A stretch of DNA of 64,000 nucleotides from Mesorhizobium sp. M2E.F.Ca.ET.219.01.1.1 (lineage in GTDB: Bacteria; Pseudomonadota; Alphaproteobacteria; Rhizobiales; Rhizobiaceae). The translations under genes and the position numbers were made by a program. The notes beneath the pieces were generated by a model, which saw only the letters and a program-made list of their open reading frames with translations, searched no databases and was not told the origin of the DNA. Shown one piece after another: positions 33,160 through 43,390 of this stretch (the stretch's first letter is position 1; the number at the start of each line of letters is the position of its first letter). The stretch covers positions 434,001 to 498,000 of the forward strand of contig NZ_SADT02000005.1 of NCBI RefSeq assembly GCF_004016445.2. The letters run 5' to 3'.

Positions 33160-33791
33160 GCCAGACCGCACCCTTCCCCAAACTCAAGCGCGGCCTAGTC
33201 GCCATCCTGCGCGGCCTCAAGCCCTCCGAGGCCGTGGCGATCGGCAAGGCGATCCACGGCGCCGGCATCGAGGCGATCGAGGTGCCGCTCAATTCGCCGG
33301 AGCCGTTCGTCTCCATCGCCGATCTGGTCAAGGCGCTGCCGCAAAGCGCGCTGATCGGCGCCGGCACGGTGCTGACGGCGACGGACGTCGACGCCTTGCA
33401 CAAGGCTGGCGGGAGGCTGTTGGTCAGTCCGAACATCGATGCCGAGGTCATGGGCCGCGCCATGCACCACGGCATGGTGACGATGCCCGGCGTGTTCACG
33501 CCCACCGAAGCCTTCCAGGCGATCCGGCTCGGCGCCTCGGCGCTGAAATTCTTCCCGGCAAGCGTGCTTGGATCGAGCGGCATCGCGGCGATCCGCGCCG
33601 TGCTGCCGCCCGCAACCCTGATCGGCGCCGTGGGCGGCGTCTCGGACAAGGACTTTGCCGGCTACAAGGCGGTCGGCGTCAGCGTCTTCGGCCTGGGGTC
33701 CAGCCTCTACAGGCCGGGCGCGACGGTCGAGGAGGTGGCGCGGCGCGCCAGCGCCGCGGTCGCCGCCTGGGATGAAGCTTTCGGAGGATGA
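33156..33791 (+). CDS. dgoA: 2-dehydro-3-deoxy-6-phosphogalactonate aldolase
   Basis: The 211-residue KDPG/KDPGal-type aldolase cleaves KDPGal to pyruvate and glyceraldehyde 3-phosphate. The Schiff-base lysine is Lys131 in ALKFFPAS, and the catalytic Glu lies in GIEAIEVPLNS. Overlaps of 4 bp on both sides show tight coupling with dgoK and the lactonase. Pairing with dgoK favours the galacto rather than the gluco substrate. Confidence 0.93.
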   Translation: MSQTAPFPKLKRGLVAILRGLKPSEAVAIGKAIHGAGIEAIEVPLNSPEPFVSIADLVKALPQSALIGAGTVLTATDVDALHKAGGRLLVSPNIDAEVMGRAMHHGMVTMPGVFTPTEAFQAIRLGASALKFFPASVLGSSGIAAIRAVLPPATLIGAVGGVSDKDFAGYKAVGVSVFGLGSSLYRPGATVEEVARRASAAVAAWDEAFGG

Positions 33792-34666
33792 CGATGGACG
33801 GCGTTGCGGTTTTTTCCGACCATATCTGCGAACTCGGCGAAGGCCCGAGCTACGATCCCGCCACCGACACGCTGTTCTGGTTCGACATCGTCAACGGCAA
33901 GCTTCTGGAAAAGCCGCTCGCCGGTGCGCTGAAGGTGCATGACCTCGGCGTCATGGCCAGCGCCATCGCCGTCATCGACGCCGACCGCCAGCTCATCGCC
34001 ACCGAGATCGGGCTGCAGGTCCGCGACGTGAAAACCGGCAGGCTGACGCTGCACACGCCGATCGAGGCCGACAATTCGGTCACGCGCTCCAACGATTCCC
34101 GCGTTCATCCCTGCGGCGCGCTGTGGACGGGCACGATGGGCAAGGGCGAGGAGAAGGGCGCGGGCTCGATCTACTGGTTCTTCAAGGGCGAATTGCGCCG
34201 GTTGTTTTCCGGCATCACCGTCTCGAACTCGATCTGTTTTTCCGAGGACGGCACGATCGCCTACTACACCGACACAGCGACCGGGCTGCTGATGCGCGTC
34301 GCCTGCGATCCGGCGACCGGCCTGCCGGCGGGCGAAGTGAAGGTGTTCGTCGATCATCGCGCCTCGAAAGGCTATATCGACGGTTCGGTCGTCGACCGCG
34401 ACGGGGTTCTGTGGAATGCCGTCTGGGGTGGCAAGGCGGTGAAGGCCTATGCGCCGGACGGCACGCTGCTGCGCGAGATCGCCATGCCGGTGACGCAACC
34501 GTCCTGTCCGGCTTTCGTCGGTCGCGATGGCAACCGCCTGGCCGTGACCTCGGCCTGGAGCGGCAAGGACGAAAAACAGCGCGCGCTCGATCCGCAGGCC
34601 GGCATGACTTTCCTGCTCGATATCCCGGTCAAAGGCCGCTTCGAGCCGCGCGTGCTGATCGCGTAA
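33788..34666 (+). CDS. SMP-30/gluconolactonase-family sugar lactonase
   Basis: The 292-residue six-bladed beta-propeller has the metal-ligand-like segments ICELGEGPSYD, NDSRVHPCGALWTGTM and GYIDGSVVDRDG. In this operon it would hydrolyse galactono-1,4-lactone to galactonate, the step between the dehydrogenase and KDGal formation. The ATG at 33788 overlaps the dgoA stop; a second ATG at 33794 is equally plausible. No galactonate dehydratase gene is present in the window. Confidence 0.9.
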   Translation: MTMDGVAVFSDHICELGEGPSYDPATDTLFWFDIVNGKLLEKPLAGALKVHDLGVMASAIAVIDADRQLIATEIGLQVRDVKTGRLTLHTPIEADNSVTRSNDSRVHPCGALWTGTMGKGEEKGAGSIYWFFKGELRRLFSGITVSNSICFSEDGTIAYYTDTATGLLMRVACDPATGLPAGEVKVFVDHRASKGYIDGSVVDRDGVLWNAVWGGKAVKAYAPDGTLLREIAMPVTQPSCPAFVGRDGNRLAVTSAWSGKDEKQRALDPQAGMTFLLDIPVKGRFEPRVLIA

Positions 34667-34770
34667 GGCAGTTCAGCACTATCAGGCAATCGCCTCAGTC
34701 CGGTCGGTTTCCCGCAAGCCGGCCGCTGCGGCCATGCGATGGTAGCGCCTGATTTCGCCCGGAGCATTCA

Positions 34771-35823
34771 ATGCCGCAGCCGACGCTGATCCTTGTCTAC
34801 GAGCCGGAAAAGGCCTGTCTCGACCGCCTATCCGCCGACGGATACCCGGCGGATCGTGCCCTGGAAATTTCGTCCTATCTGGCGCAGTCGACCGACCTTG
34901 CGCCCGAATTCAACCTGCTCGCCGCCGCCTGCGAAAAGCGCGGCCTCGCATTCAAGCCTGTCGAGCTCGACGACGCAGCGCCCGTTCTGGCAAAGGCCGA
35001 TCCCGCAACAACGTTGGTCTGGACACTGACCGACGGCGTTGCCTATTTCCGGGGCGGCGCCTCGCCGGCGCTGGCGCGGCTGAACGGCCTGCGCACCATC
35101 GGCGCCGACGATTCGCTTTTCGCGCTCTGCCAGGACAAATTGCGCTCCGGCGCCGTGCTCGGCGCGCTCGGCCTGCCGGCGCCGCAGGCTGGCCTGGCGC
35201 GCAACGGCGAATGGCTGGTCGAGCCGCCGGCCTCGCCCAAAGGCTGGTTCGTCAAACCCAACCGGCTCGGCGCCAAGATCGGCATCTGGCCGGATTCGCG
35301 CATCGCCGACCTCGGCCATGCGCTGGAGCTTAGCCGGCGTGTCTTTGCCCATTACCGCGACGATGTCGTCGTCCAGCCCTATGTCGCGGGGCGCAATGTG
35401 CGCGCAAGCTTCCTCGGTCTCAAGCCGGAGACCGGCGTCGAGGCGCTCGGCATCTTCTTTGTCGATTCCGGCGGCGATTTTCAGACCATGGCCGACTCGA
35501 TGGCGCTTTATGGCGAGACCGGCCAGGCAGCGAAGGATGCGGGAACCTATGCCGAGCCGGAGCTCGAGGCTGTCGGCGCCAGCCAGCCGGAGGCGGATCG
35601 GAAAATCCGTGCCATCGCGCAAAAACTGATTGTCGGCCTCGGCTTGCGGGACGTATTTTCCGTCGATTTCCGCGTCGAGGCCGACGACACCGTCCATCTC
35701 ATCGAGTTCGAGGTATGTCCCGGCCTGCCCTGCTTCGATTTCCGCGACTATTGCCGCAGACAATGGGGGATGAGCCTTGCCGATGCTATGGCGCAGACGG
35801 CAGCTAACAGGCTGACGTCGTGA
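34771..35823 (+). CDS. ATP-grasp protein, D-Ala-D-Ala ligase-like
   Basis: The 350-residue protein has an N-terminal Rossmann-like region, then an ATP-grasp domain with WFVKPNRLGAKIG, VVVQPYVAGRNVRA and the metal-binding end VHLIEFEVCPGLPCFDF. This order matches D-Ala-D-Ala ligases and related peptide or amino-acid ligases. It is not at a cell-wall locus, and canonical Ddl serine-loop features are weak, so a different carboxylate-amine ligation is likely. It starts about 100 bp after the De Ley-Doudoroff operon. Confidence 0.8.
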   Translation: MPQPTLILVYEPEKACLDRLSADGYPADRALEISSYLAQSTDLAPEFNLLAAACEKRGLAFKPVELDDAAPVLAKADPATTLVWTLTDGVAYFRGGASPALARLNGLRTIGADDSLFALCQDKLRSGAVLGALGLPAPQAGLARNGEWLVEPPASPKGWFVKPNRLGAKIGIWPDSRIADLGHALELSRRVFAHYRDDVVVQPYVAGRNVRASFLGLKPETGVEALGIFFVDSGGDFQTMADSMALYGETGQAAKDAGTYAEPELEAVGASQPEADRKIRAIAQKLIVGLGLRDVFSVDFRVEADDTVHLIEFEVCPGLPCFDFRDYCRRQWGMSLADAMAQTAANRLTS

Positions 35824-35850
35824 CCTTCACGATTGGCTGAGGCCGGGCAA

Positions 35851-36040
35851 CTTCGTCATTCCAGGGCGTAGCAAGGAGCGAAGCGACGCGCGCAGACCCT
35901 GGAATCCATGCCATTACCTCGGCCGTGGAGTGCAGCGGAGCTGAATTTCTGGACCGCGGCGGCGCGTTGAAGTCACGGGATGGATCCTCGGGTCTTCGCC
36001 GCGTCGCTTCGCTCCTTGCTCCGCCCGTGGATGACGACGA
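35851..36040. repeat. Palindromic intergenic repeat, family E copy 2
   Basis: It opens CGTCATTCCAGGGCGTAGCA and closes CTCCGCCCGTGGATGACGA. The GAAGCGACGCG and CGCGTCGCTTC arms match the copies at 4513 and 37806. It lies between convergent genes. Confidence 0.8.
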
Positions 36041-36080
36041 GATGGGCGGCCGATCTCCAACATACGCCGGCGCAGACGAC

Positions 36081-36368
36081 CTAAACGCCCTCGACCAGCA
36101 CGATCTCGCCCTCGGCCACTTTCTGGCGGATGGCGGCGGCGCGCTGGTATTCCGGCGAGTGGTAGCAGTCATGCGCCACGGCCAGCGATTCGAACTCGAT
36201 GATGACATTGCGGGCGCGGCCCGGCCCCTCGGCCTTTTCATGCTCGCCGCCGCGCGCCAGGAATTTCGCGCCGAAGCGGTCGAAGGCGAGCTTGGCCGCG
36301 GCGACATAATCCTTGTATCCCTCGGCGTCGCGCACATCGACGCGAGCGATCCAATATCCCTTGGGCAT
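36081..36368 (-). CDS. DUF1330-family protein
   Basis: The 95-residue protein starts MPKGYWIARVDVRD and has a ferredoxin-like dimeric alpha/beta barrel pattern, including NVIIEFESLAVAHDCYHSPEY, a DUF1330 hallmark. Its function is unknown; a small-molecule binding or stress role has been suggested for relatives. It follows pyrF on the same strand after 39 bp. The gap contains the 12-bp palindrome AGGACCGGTCCT. Confidence 0.88.
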   Translation of the reverse strand: MPKGYWIARVDVRDAEGYKDYVAAAKLAFDRFGAKFLARGGEHEKAEGPGRARNVIIEFESLAVAHDCYHSPEYQRAAAIRQKVAEGEIVLVEGV

Positions 36369-36407
36369 GCGTTTCTCCTGTTTGTTTTCGCGAACGAGGA
36401 CCGGTCC

Positions 36408-37115
36408 TTAGGCCGACTGCATTTCGGCGAGGATCGCTTCGGCCGCGGCGCGCCGATCCGGCGCCTTGACGATCGGCCGGCCGACGACGAGGTGGCTGGA
36501 GCCGTTGCGGATCGCCTGCGCCGGCGTCACCACGCGTTTCTGGTCGCCGTGGTCGCTGCCCGACGGGCGGATGCCGGGCGTCACCACCGCCAGGTCGGGT
36601 CCGACGATCCGGCGCACCGCTTGAGCCTCCTCGGCCGAGCAAACGATGCCGCCCATGCCGGCATGCAGCGCCTGTTCGGAGCGCCTGAGCACCAGCGTGT
36701 GCGGGTCGTATTCATAGCCGGCGTCGATCACGTCCTGCTCGTCCATCGAGGTCAGCACCGTCACCCCGAGCAGGCAGAGATCGCTGCCCTTGGCCGCCTC
36801 GACAGCCGCTCTCATGGTTTTAAGATAGGCATGCAGCGTCAGCATCGAAACGCCCATCTTGACGATGTTCTCGACGCCCTTGGCCACAGTGTTGTCGATG
36901 TCGAGCAGCTTCATGTCGAGGAACACTTTCGTGCCGCCGCTAGCCAGTTCCCGCGCGAAGTCCAGTCCGCCGGCAAAGGCGAGCTGGTAACCGATCTTGT
37001 AGAAGGAAACCGCGCCTTCGAGCTCGCGCACCGCCTTCTCGGCCTCGCTCAGCGTCGGCAGGTCCAGCCCGACGATCAGCCTGTCCCGCATGCTGCCGGC
37101 CTCCGCGAAATGCAT
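36408..37115 (-). CDS. pyrF: Orotidine-5'-phosphate decarboxylase
   Basis: The 235-residue TIM-barrel enzyme makes UMP from OMP. DRLIVGLDLP and the catalytic tetrad segment FLDMKLLDIDNTV are present, as is the phosphate loop VVGRPI. The start at 37115 (MHFAEAGSMRDRL) shares one base with the upstream stop (TGATG) and has GAGG nearby; MRDRL at 37091 is an alternative. It is translationally coupled to the FMN reductase gene. Confidence 0.95.
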   Translation of the reverse strand: MHFAEAGSMRDRLIVGLDLPTLSEAEKAVRELEGAVSFYKIGYQLAFAGGLDFARELASGGTKVFLDMKLLDIDNTVAKGVENIVKMGVSMLTLHAYLKTMRAAVEAAKGSDLCLLGVTVLTSMDEQDVIDAGYEYDPHTLVLRRSEQALHAGMGGIVCSAEEAQAVRRIVGPDLAVVTPGIRPSGSDHGDQKRVVTPAQAIRNGSSHLVVGRPIVKAPDRRAAAEAILAEMQSA

Positions 37116-37711
37116 CACGCCTCGATCCGGGTCGACAGCATGCGCGAGGTTTCCATCAGTGTACGGCATAGGCGCTCCATCGATTGGTGTAGTCTGGCGT
37201 CCCTGAATTGTCCGTCCTCGGCGAACGCCGCGTCGGCCTCGGAGACCGAGCATTCCGGCGTGACCACCTCCATCTGGCAGCGCACCAGCACCGCGCGCAG
37301 ATGGTTGATGCAGCGTATGCCGGCGAACTTGCCCTCCGAGGACGAGCAGAGGGCCACGGGTTTGCCGTAAAGCGGCCGGAACGAACGGCTGCCCTCGCGC
37401 CGTATCCGGCTCACCCAGTCGATCGCGTTCTTGAGCAGGGGCGGGATCGAGCCGTTATATTCGGGCGTCGCGATCAGCAGCCCGTCATGCGCCGCAATCT
37501 GACGCCCGAGTCTGAGCGCGTTCTCGGGGATGCCTTTTTCCTTTTCGAGGTCCTCGTCCATGATCGGCAGCGGATAGTCGCCGAGCGAGATGCGCGTCAC
37601 CTCCGCGCCCTGCATGGCCAGTTCCTTCTGCGCCACATCGGCCGTCCGGCCGCTATAGGCGCCGGTCCGGACCGAGCCGGCAAAGACCAGGATTCGTGGG
37701 ATCACTGCCAT
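37115..37711 (-). CDS. NADPH-dependent FMN reductase
   Basis: The 198-residue flavodoxin-like protein has the FMN phosphate loop AGSVRTGAYSGR and the family signature TPEYNGSIPPLLKNAIDWVSR. It reduces FMN or quinones with NADPH. The start MAVIPRIL at 37711 has GGGTGG just upstream and is preferred over 37744. It leads an operon with pyrF and the DUF1330 gene. Confidence 0.92.
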   Translation of the reverse strand: MAVIPRILVFAGSVRTGAYSGRTADVAQKELAMQGAEVTRISLGDYPLPIMDEDLEKEKGIPENALRLGRQIAAHDGLLIATPEYNGSIPPLLKNAIDWVSRIRREGSRSFRPLYGKPVALCSSSEGKFAGIRCINHLRAVLVRCQMEVVTPECSVSEADAAFAEDGQFRDARLHQSMERLCRTLMETSRMLSTRIEA

Positions 37712-37805
37712 TGGCCACCCTTGTTCGGGGACAGGTACAGCCAAGGGGCGTTCAAATCAACGAGCGGAAGGCAGAAAACGGTGAAGGATGGCCGCGGCTT
37801 ACGAA

Positions 37806-37992
37806 CTTCGTCATCCACGGGCGGAGCAGCCGCGAAGCGGCGTCGCGGAGACCCGAGGATCCATTCCGTTACCCCGATCGTAGAGCGTGGCGGAGCAGAA
37901 TTCTGGATCGCCGCAACGCCTCGAAGTCACGGAATGGATCCTCGGGTCTGCGCCGCGTCGCTTCGCTCCTTGCTCCGCCCGTGGATGACGAT
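37806..37992. repeat. Palindromic intergenic repeat, family E copy 3
   Basis: It runs from CTTCGTCATCCACGGGCGGA to TCCGCCCGTGGATGACGA, perfect inverse ends of about 18 bp. The inner ACCCGAGGATCCATTCCGT and ACGGAATGGATCCTCGGGT also pair. This is the best-preserved palindrome of the family and fills the 37712-38042 gap. Confidence 0.85.
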
Positions 37993-38042
37993 GTGACAGG
38001 CGTTTGCGCCAATGGCGGAGGATGGACGGGGCAACGGAGAAT

Positions 38043-38648
38043 CTAGTGTGAGGGGCGCCGATAAATCCACAGCTGCGTCGGGGGAATGTTGCGGAAGATG
38101 AAATCGAAATGCTCGACCGTGTAGTCGCCTCGGCCGGCCGGGATCGGCGACAGCGGGCCGTAGGTCAGCTGCACGATCGGCCGTCCGGCAGGAATGCGGT
38201 CGAGTAGGCTCTCGATATAGGCGATGCGCTGGGCGACCGGGAAATTGAGCAGCGGCACGCCGGAGACGACCGAATCGAACACCATGTCGCGCTTGTCGCC
38301 GAGCGTCGCGTTAAGATTGAAGGCGTCGCCCTCGATCACGTTAACGCCGGGATAGAGCCCGCGCAGATGGCGCACGAAGTCGGTCGAATATTCGACGGCG
38401 TAGAGGTTTTCCGGCTTCACGCCCTGGGCGAGGATGGCGCGCGTGATGACGCCGGTGCCGGGCCCCACTTCAAGCACGGGCAGGCCCGATCTCGGATTGA
38501 CGATCGATGCCATCTTGCGGGCGGTGATGGAACTGGTGGGAACGATGGAGCCGACCGTTTTCGGCTTGTCGATCCAGCCTTTGAAGAACTTCAGCTCGTC
38601 GTCGAATTTTTCCGCCAGCGCTTTGCGCAACCCGGGACTACGTGCCAT
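38043..38648 (-). CDS. pmtA: Phospholipid N-methyltransferase, rhizobial PmtA type
   Basis: The 201-residue class I SAM methyltransferase has motif I VLEVGPGTGVIT and the N-terminal KFDDELKFFKGWIDKPKTVG and GSIVPTSS segments typical of Sinorhizobium-type PmtA. It methylates phosphatidylethanolamine stepwise to phosphatidylcholine at the membrane face. The start MARSPGL at 38648 has GAGGAG about 7 nt upstream and is preferred to 38663. It is downstream of dnaJ on the same strand but separated by a hairpin. Confidence 0.92.
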   Translation of the reverse strand: MARSPGLRKALAEKFDDELKFFKGWIDKPKTVGSIVPTSSITARKMASIVNPRSGLPVLEVGPGTGVITRAILAQGVKPENLYAVEYSTDFVRHLRGLYPGVNVIEGDAFNLNATLGDKRDMVFDSVVSGVPLLNFPVAQRIAYIESLLDRIPAGRPIVQLTYGPLSPIPAGRGDYTVEHFDFIFRNIPPTQLWIYRRPSH

Positions 38649-38744
38649 CAGAGCTCTCCTCAATGCTCGCCCCCGAACCGCTACTTAGCAGGTGGGTGGG
38701 ACAAGGCAAGGCGTCAAGCTGGCATAAGATGTTGATGACGCTTG

Positions 38745-38764
38745 GGAAGCGGATCGCCGCTTCC
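38745..38764 (-). terminator. Possible dnaJ terminator hairpin
   Basis: GGAAGCGG and CCGCTTCC form a perfect 8-bp stem with a four-base loop, 30 bp past the dnaJ stop. There is no T tract, so it may only stabilise the transcript end. Confidence 0.4.
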
Positions 38765-38793
38765 GATGCCGTTCGCAATGTGGGCCGTGACGA

Positions 38794-39921
38794 TCAGTTT
38801 TCGCCGAACGACTCGAAAAAATCCTTCATCCGGGCGAAAAAGCCGCTCGACTGGGGCGAATTGTCCTTCGAGGAGAGCTGCTCGAACTCTTCCAGCAATT
38901 CGCGCTGACGGCGCGTCAGGTTCTGCGGCGTCTCGACCGCCGTCTGGATGTAGAGGTCGCCGACATTAGGCTGGCGCAGCACCGGCATGCCCTTGCCCTT
39001 CAAGCGGAATTGGCGGCCGTTCTGCGTGCCTTCCGGCACCTTCACCTTGGTCTGCGTGCCGTCCAGCGTGGTGACCTCGAAGGAGCCGCCAAGGGCGGCC
39101 GTCGTCATCGAGATCGGCACCTTGCAATAGAGATCGGCGCCGTCGCGCTGGAAGAATTCGTGCGGCTTCACCGCCAGGAAGATGTAGAGGTCGCCGGACG
39201 GTCCGCCGCGCAGGCCCGCCTCGCCCTCATTGGCAAGCCGGATGCGGGTGCCGTCCTCGATGCCGGCCGGGATGTTGACCGACAGCGAGCGCTCCTCGGT
39301 GACGCGGCCCTGTCCAGCGCATTTCGGGCAGGGATCCTTGATCGTCTGGCCGCGGCCCTGGCATTGCGGGCAGGTGCGCTCGATCGAGAAGAAGCCTTGC
39401 GTGGCGCGCACCTTGCCGTGGCCGTGGCACATCGAGCAGGTCACCGGCTGGGTGCCGGGCTTGGCGCCGCTGCCGGAGCATTCCGAGCAGGAAATGGAAG
39501 CCGGCACGTGGATCTGGGCGGTCTTGCCGGAAAAGGCCTCTTCCAGCGTGATTTCCATATTGTAGCGCAGGTCGGCGCCGCGTTCGCGGCCGCCCGACGA
39601 GCGGCGCTGGCGGCCGCCCATCATGTCGCCGAAAATATCCTCGAAGATGTCGGCGAATCCGCCGGCGCCGAAGCCGTGCGCGGCGCCGTTCATGCCGCCC
39701 TCAAAGGCGGCGTGGCCGAAGCGGTCATAGGCGGCGCGCTTCTGCGGGTCCTTCAGCGTCTCGTAGGCTTCGTTGATTTCTTTGAACTTGTGCTCGCAGG
39801 CATGGTCGCCGGGGTTGCGGTCGGGGTGGAACTGCATGGCGAGCTTGCGAAAAGCGCTCTTGAGCTCCTTGTCGTCGGCGCCTTTTTGTACGCCCAGCGT
39901 TTCGTAGAAATCAGCTTTCAT
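38794..39921 (-). CDS. dnaJ: Chaperone DnaJ
   Basis: The 375-residue Hsp40 has a J domain with HPD at 32-34, a Gly-rich linker (HGFGAGGF), four CxxCxGxG zinc motifs (CSECSGSG, CSMCHGHG, CPQCQGRG, CPKCAGQG) and the C-terminal substrate domain. It stimulates DnaK ATPase. It lies downstream of dnaK on the same strand, but a strong terminator separates them, so it may have its own promoter in the 150-bp gap. Confidence 0.97.
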   Translation of the reverse strand: MKADFYETLGVQKGADDKELKSAFRKLAMQFHPDRNPGDHACEHKFKEINEAYETLKDPQKRAAYDRFGHAAFEGGMNGAAHGFGAGGFADIFEDIFGDMMGGRQRRSSGGRERGADLRYNMEITLEEAFSGKTAQIHVPASISCSECSGSGAKPGTQPVTCSMCHGHGKVRATQGFFSIERTCPQCQGRGQTIKDPCPKCAGQGRVTEERSLSVNIPAGIEDGTRIRLANEGEAGLRGGPSGDLYIFLAVKPHEFFQRDGADLYCKVPISMTTAALGGSFEVTTLDGTQTKVKVPEGTQNGRQFRLKGKGMPVLRQPNVGDLYIQTAVETPQNLTRRQRELLEEFEQLSSKDNSPQSSGFFARMKDFFESFGEN

Positions 39922-40071
39922 TTTTTCCCGCTGTCCGGATGCTCAATGTCTTCAAGCATTGTTGGCGACGTTTGCCGGCATGGCCTTGGATTTAGGAGCG
40001 ATGTTTCCCGGATGCTAGTGCCAAGCCAGAGTCGCTCCGGGTTTTTCCGTCACTTTTTCGATTGGGGTTGC

Positions 40072-40099
40072 AAAAAAGCCCGGCTTTGCGCCGGGCTTT
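40072..40099 (-). terminator. Intrinsic terminator after dnaK
   Basis: On the minus strand AAAGCCCGGC, loop GCAAA and GCCGGGCTTT form a 10-bp stem. The T run continues to six Ts. It starts about 24 bp after the dnaK stop and should separate dnaK from most dnaJ transcription. Confidence 0.9.
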
Positions 40100-40122
40100 G
40101 CACTTATTCGCCGTCAGCCGGC

Positions 40123-42039
<1,917 letters not shown>

Positions 42040-42161
42040 TGTTCTAGTCTCTCCTCTAAGCAGGCTCTCAGGACCCTTCAAAAGGCGTTCCGACGAAAGC
42101 CCCTGTTCACAAGAAATCCCGCCCCGGTCCCCGCTTTTCGGGGCCGGACGGCTTGGCGCGT

Positions 42162-42190
42162 ATATAAGAACAGCCGACACGGGGCGCAAG
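42162..42190 (-). promoter_or_regulatory. RpoH-like heat-shock promoter of dnaK
   Basis: On the minus strand CTTGCG (42185-42190) and CTTATAT (42162-42168) are separated by 16 bp. They resemble the alphaproteobacterial RpoH pattern of a CTTG -35 and a CYTATNT -10. The start would lie about 115 nt upstream of the dnaK ATG. No CIRCE inverted repeat was seen. Confidence 0.72.
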
Positions 42191-42275
42191 CATTCTGCGC
42201 AAGCTGTCCATTGTCTCGACAGCGGCAACGGGGCGACCCCGCCGCGATTTGCGGCAGAATCGGCGGGAGGTCGCA

Positions 42276-42494
42276 CTACCCTATTGTTCCGAATAGCTTT
42301 TTTGGAATCGATGCCGCTGGCGCCGCACAGGTCGGGCATTTGGCGGGGGCAAGGCATCCCTTGGCAGGCGTGACTTTCGGTCGCGAAAGGGACGGAAAAT
42401 CAGCCTGCCGCCAGTATTTGGAATCGGGCGGCAGGCCCTCGGCGCCCGGAGTGACACAGGTGAAGGTCGCCGTCAGCTCGCCCTTGTTCACCAT
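42276..42494 (-). CDS. Possible small protein between IMPase and dnaK
   Basis: A 72-residue frame starts MVNKGELTATFTC, 21 bp after the IMPase stop. Its first half has G/C-rich third positions like real genes; the second half, with a CPTCAAPAA motif and a KKLFGTIG end, is less convincing. It has no clear ribosome site. The remainder of the 42040-42515 gap holds only the dnaK promoter and leader. It may be a decayed or misread gene. Confidence 0.3.
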   Translation of the reverse strand: MVNKGELTATFTCVTPGAEGLPPDSKYWRQADFPSLSRPKVTPAKGCLAPAKCPTCAAPAASIPKKLFGTIG

Positions 42495-42515
42495 CTGCAG
42501 CCGTCGCGCAAACCG

Positions 42516-43316
42516 TCAGCGCGTAGCTGCGAACGCCTCCGCGCACAGCGCCTGCAATTTCGCGAAGATCTGCCTGCCGCCGGTGATCACCTGCGTGCCC
42601 TGGTCGAGCACCGTCTTCGGATCCGCTCTGAGCACCATGCCGCCGGCCTCTTCGACCAACAGCATGCCGGCCAGACAGTCCCAGGCGTTCATGTGCTCCT
42701 CGACATAGCCGAGCAGCCGGCCGGACGCCGCATAGGCAAGCATCAGCGCTCCGGAAGCATTGCGATAGAAGACGCCGCCCTCCGCCATGATCAGGCTGAT
42801 GAGCACCGCGACATGCTCTGTCGCCGTCCGGTTCGAAAGCCCGGTGCCGACGGAACCTTCGGAAAGCGACGCGGCATTGCTGGCCTTGATCGGCTTGCCG
42901 TTGATGAAGGCGCCGCCGCCCAGGCGGCCGTAGAATGTCTCGTCGGTCGAAGGCTCATGGATGACGCCGACCACCGTCTCGCCGTCCTTGGCGCAGGCGA
43001 TCACCACGCACCAGGCGGGAATGCCGCGCACGAAATTGGCGGTGCCGTCGATCGGGTCGATCACCCAGACATGGCCGGTTGTTCCGGTCACCGCCGCGTG
43101 CTCCTCGCCGACGATGCCGTCCTGCGGATAGGCCTCCGCGATCGCAGCGCGGACGAACAGCTCGACCTCGCGGTCGGCCTCTGAGACCAGATCCTGATGG
43201 CCCTTGCACTCGACGGCCAGATTGTCGAGGTCGCGGAAATATTTCAGCCCCAGCTCGCCGGCGCGCCGCGCCAGGTCGATGGCAAAATGCATGCGGTCGT
43301 CGAGATCTTCGGTCAC
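42516..43316 (-). CDS. Inositol monophosphatase-family protein
   Basis: The 266-residue phosphatase has the metal-binding motifs GEE (70-72), DPIDGT (87-92) and AWDCLAGMLLVEEAGG near residue 211. The family hydrolyses inositol phosphates, histidinol phosphate, 3'-phosphoadenosine phosphates or fructose bisphosphate. No his, cys or inositol gene adjoins it, so the substrate is open. It starts MTEDLDDRM at 43316. Confidence 0.92.
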   Translation of the reverse strand: MTEDLDDRMHFAIDLARRAGELGLKYFRDLDNLAVECKGHQDLVSEADREVELFVRAAIAEAYPQDGIVGEEHAAVTGTTGHVWVIDPIDGTANFVRGIPAWCVVIACAKDGETVVGVIHEPSTDETFYGRLGGGAFINGKPIKASNAASLSEGSVGTGLSNRTATEHVAVLISLIMAEGGVFYRNASGALMLAYAASGRLLGYVEEHMNAWDCLAGMLLVEEAGGMVLRADPKTVLDQGTQVITGGRQIFAKLQALCAEAFAATR

Positions 43317-43390
43317 GGGGAACTCTTGGCTGAGAGGGACATCTGCGCGCCCTTAACAGACCAATATGTCAGGCAAAAGCGACTGCGCGA

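Noticed and set aside
42040..42160. CIRCE/HrcA operator in the dnaK leader
   Set aside because: No TTAGCACTC-N9-GAGTGCTAA-like inverted repeat is present; the leader fits RpoH control instead.
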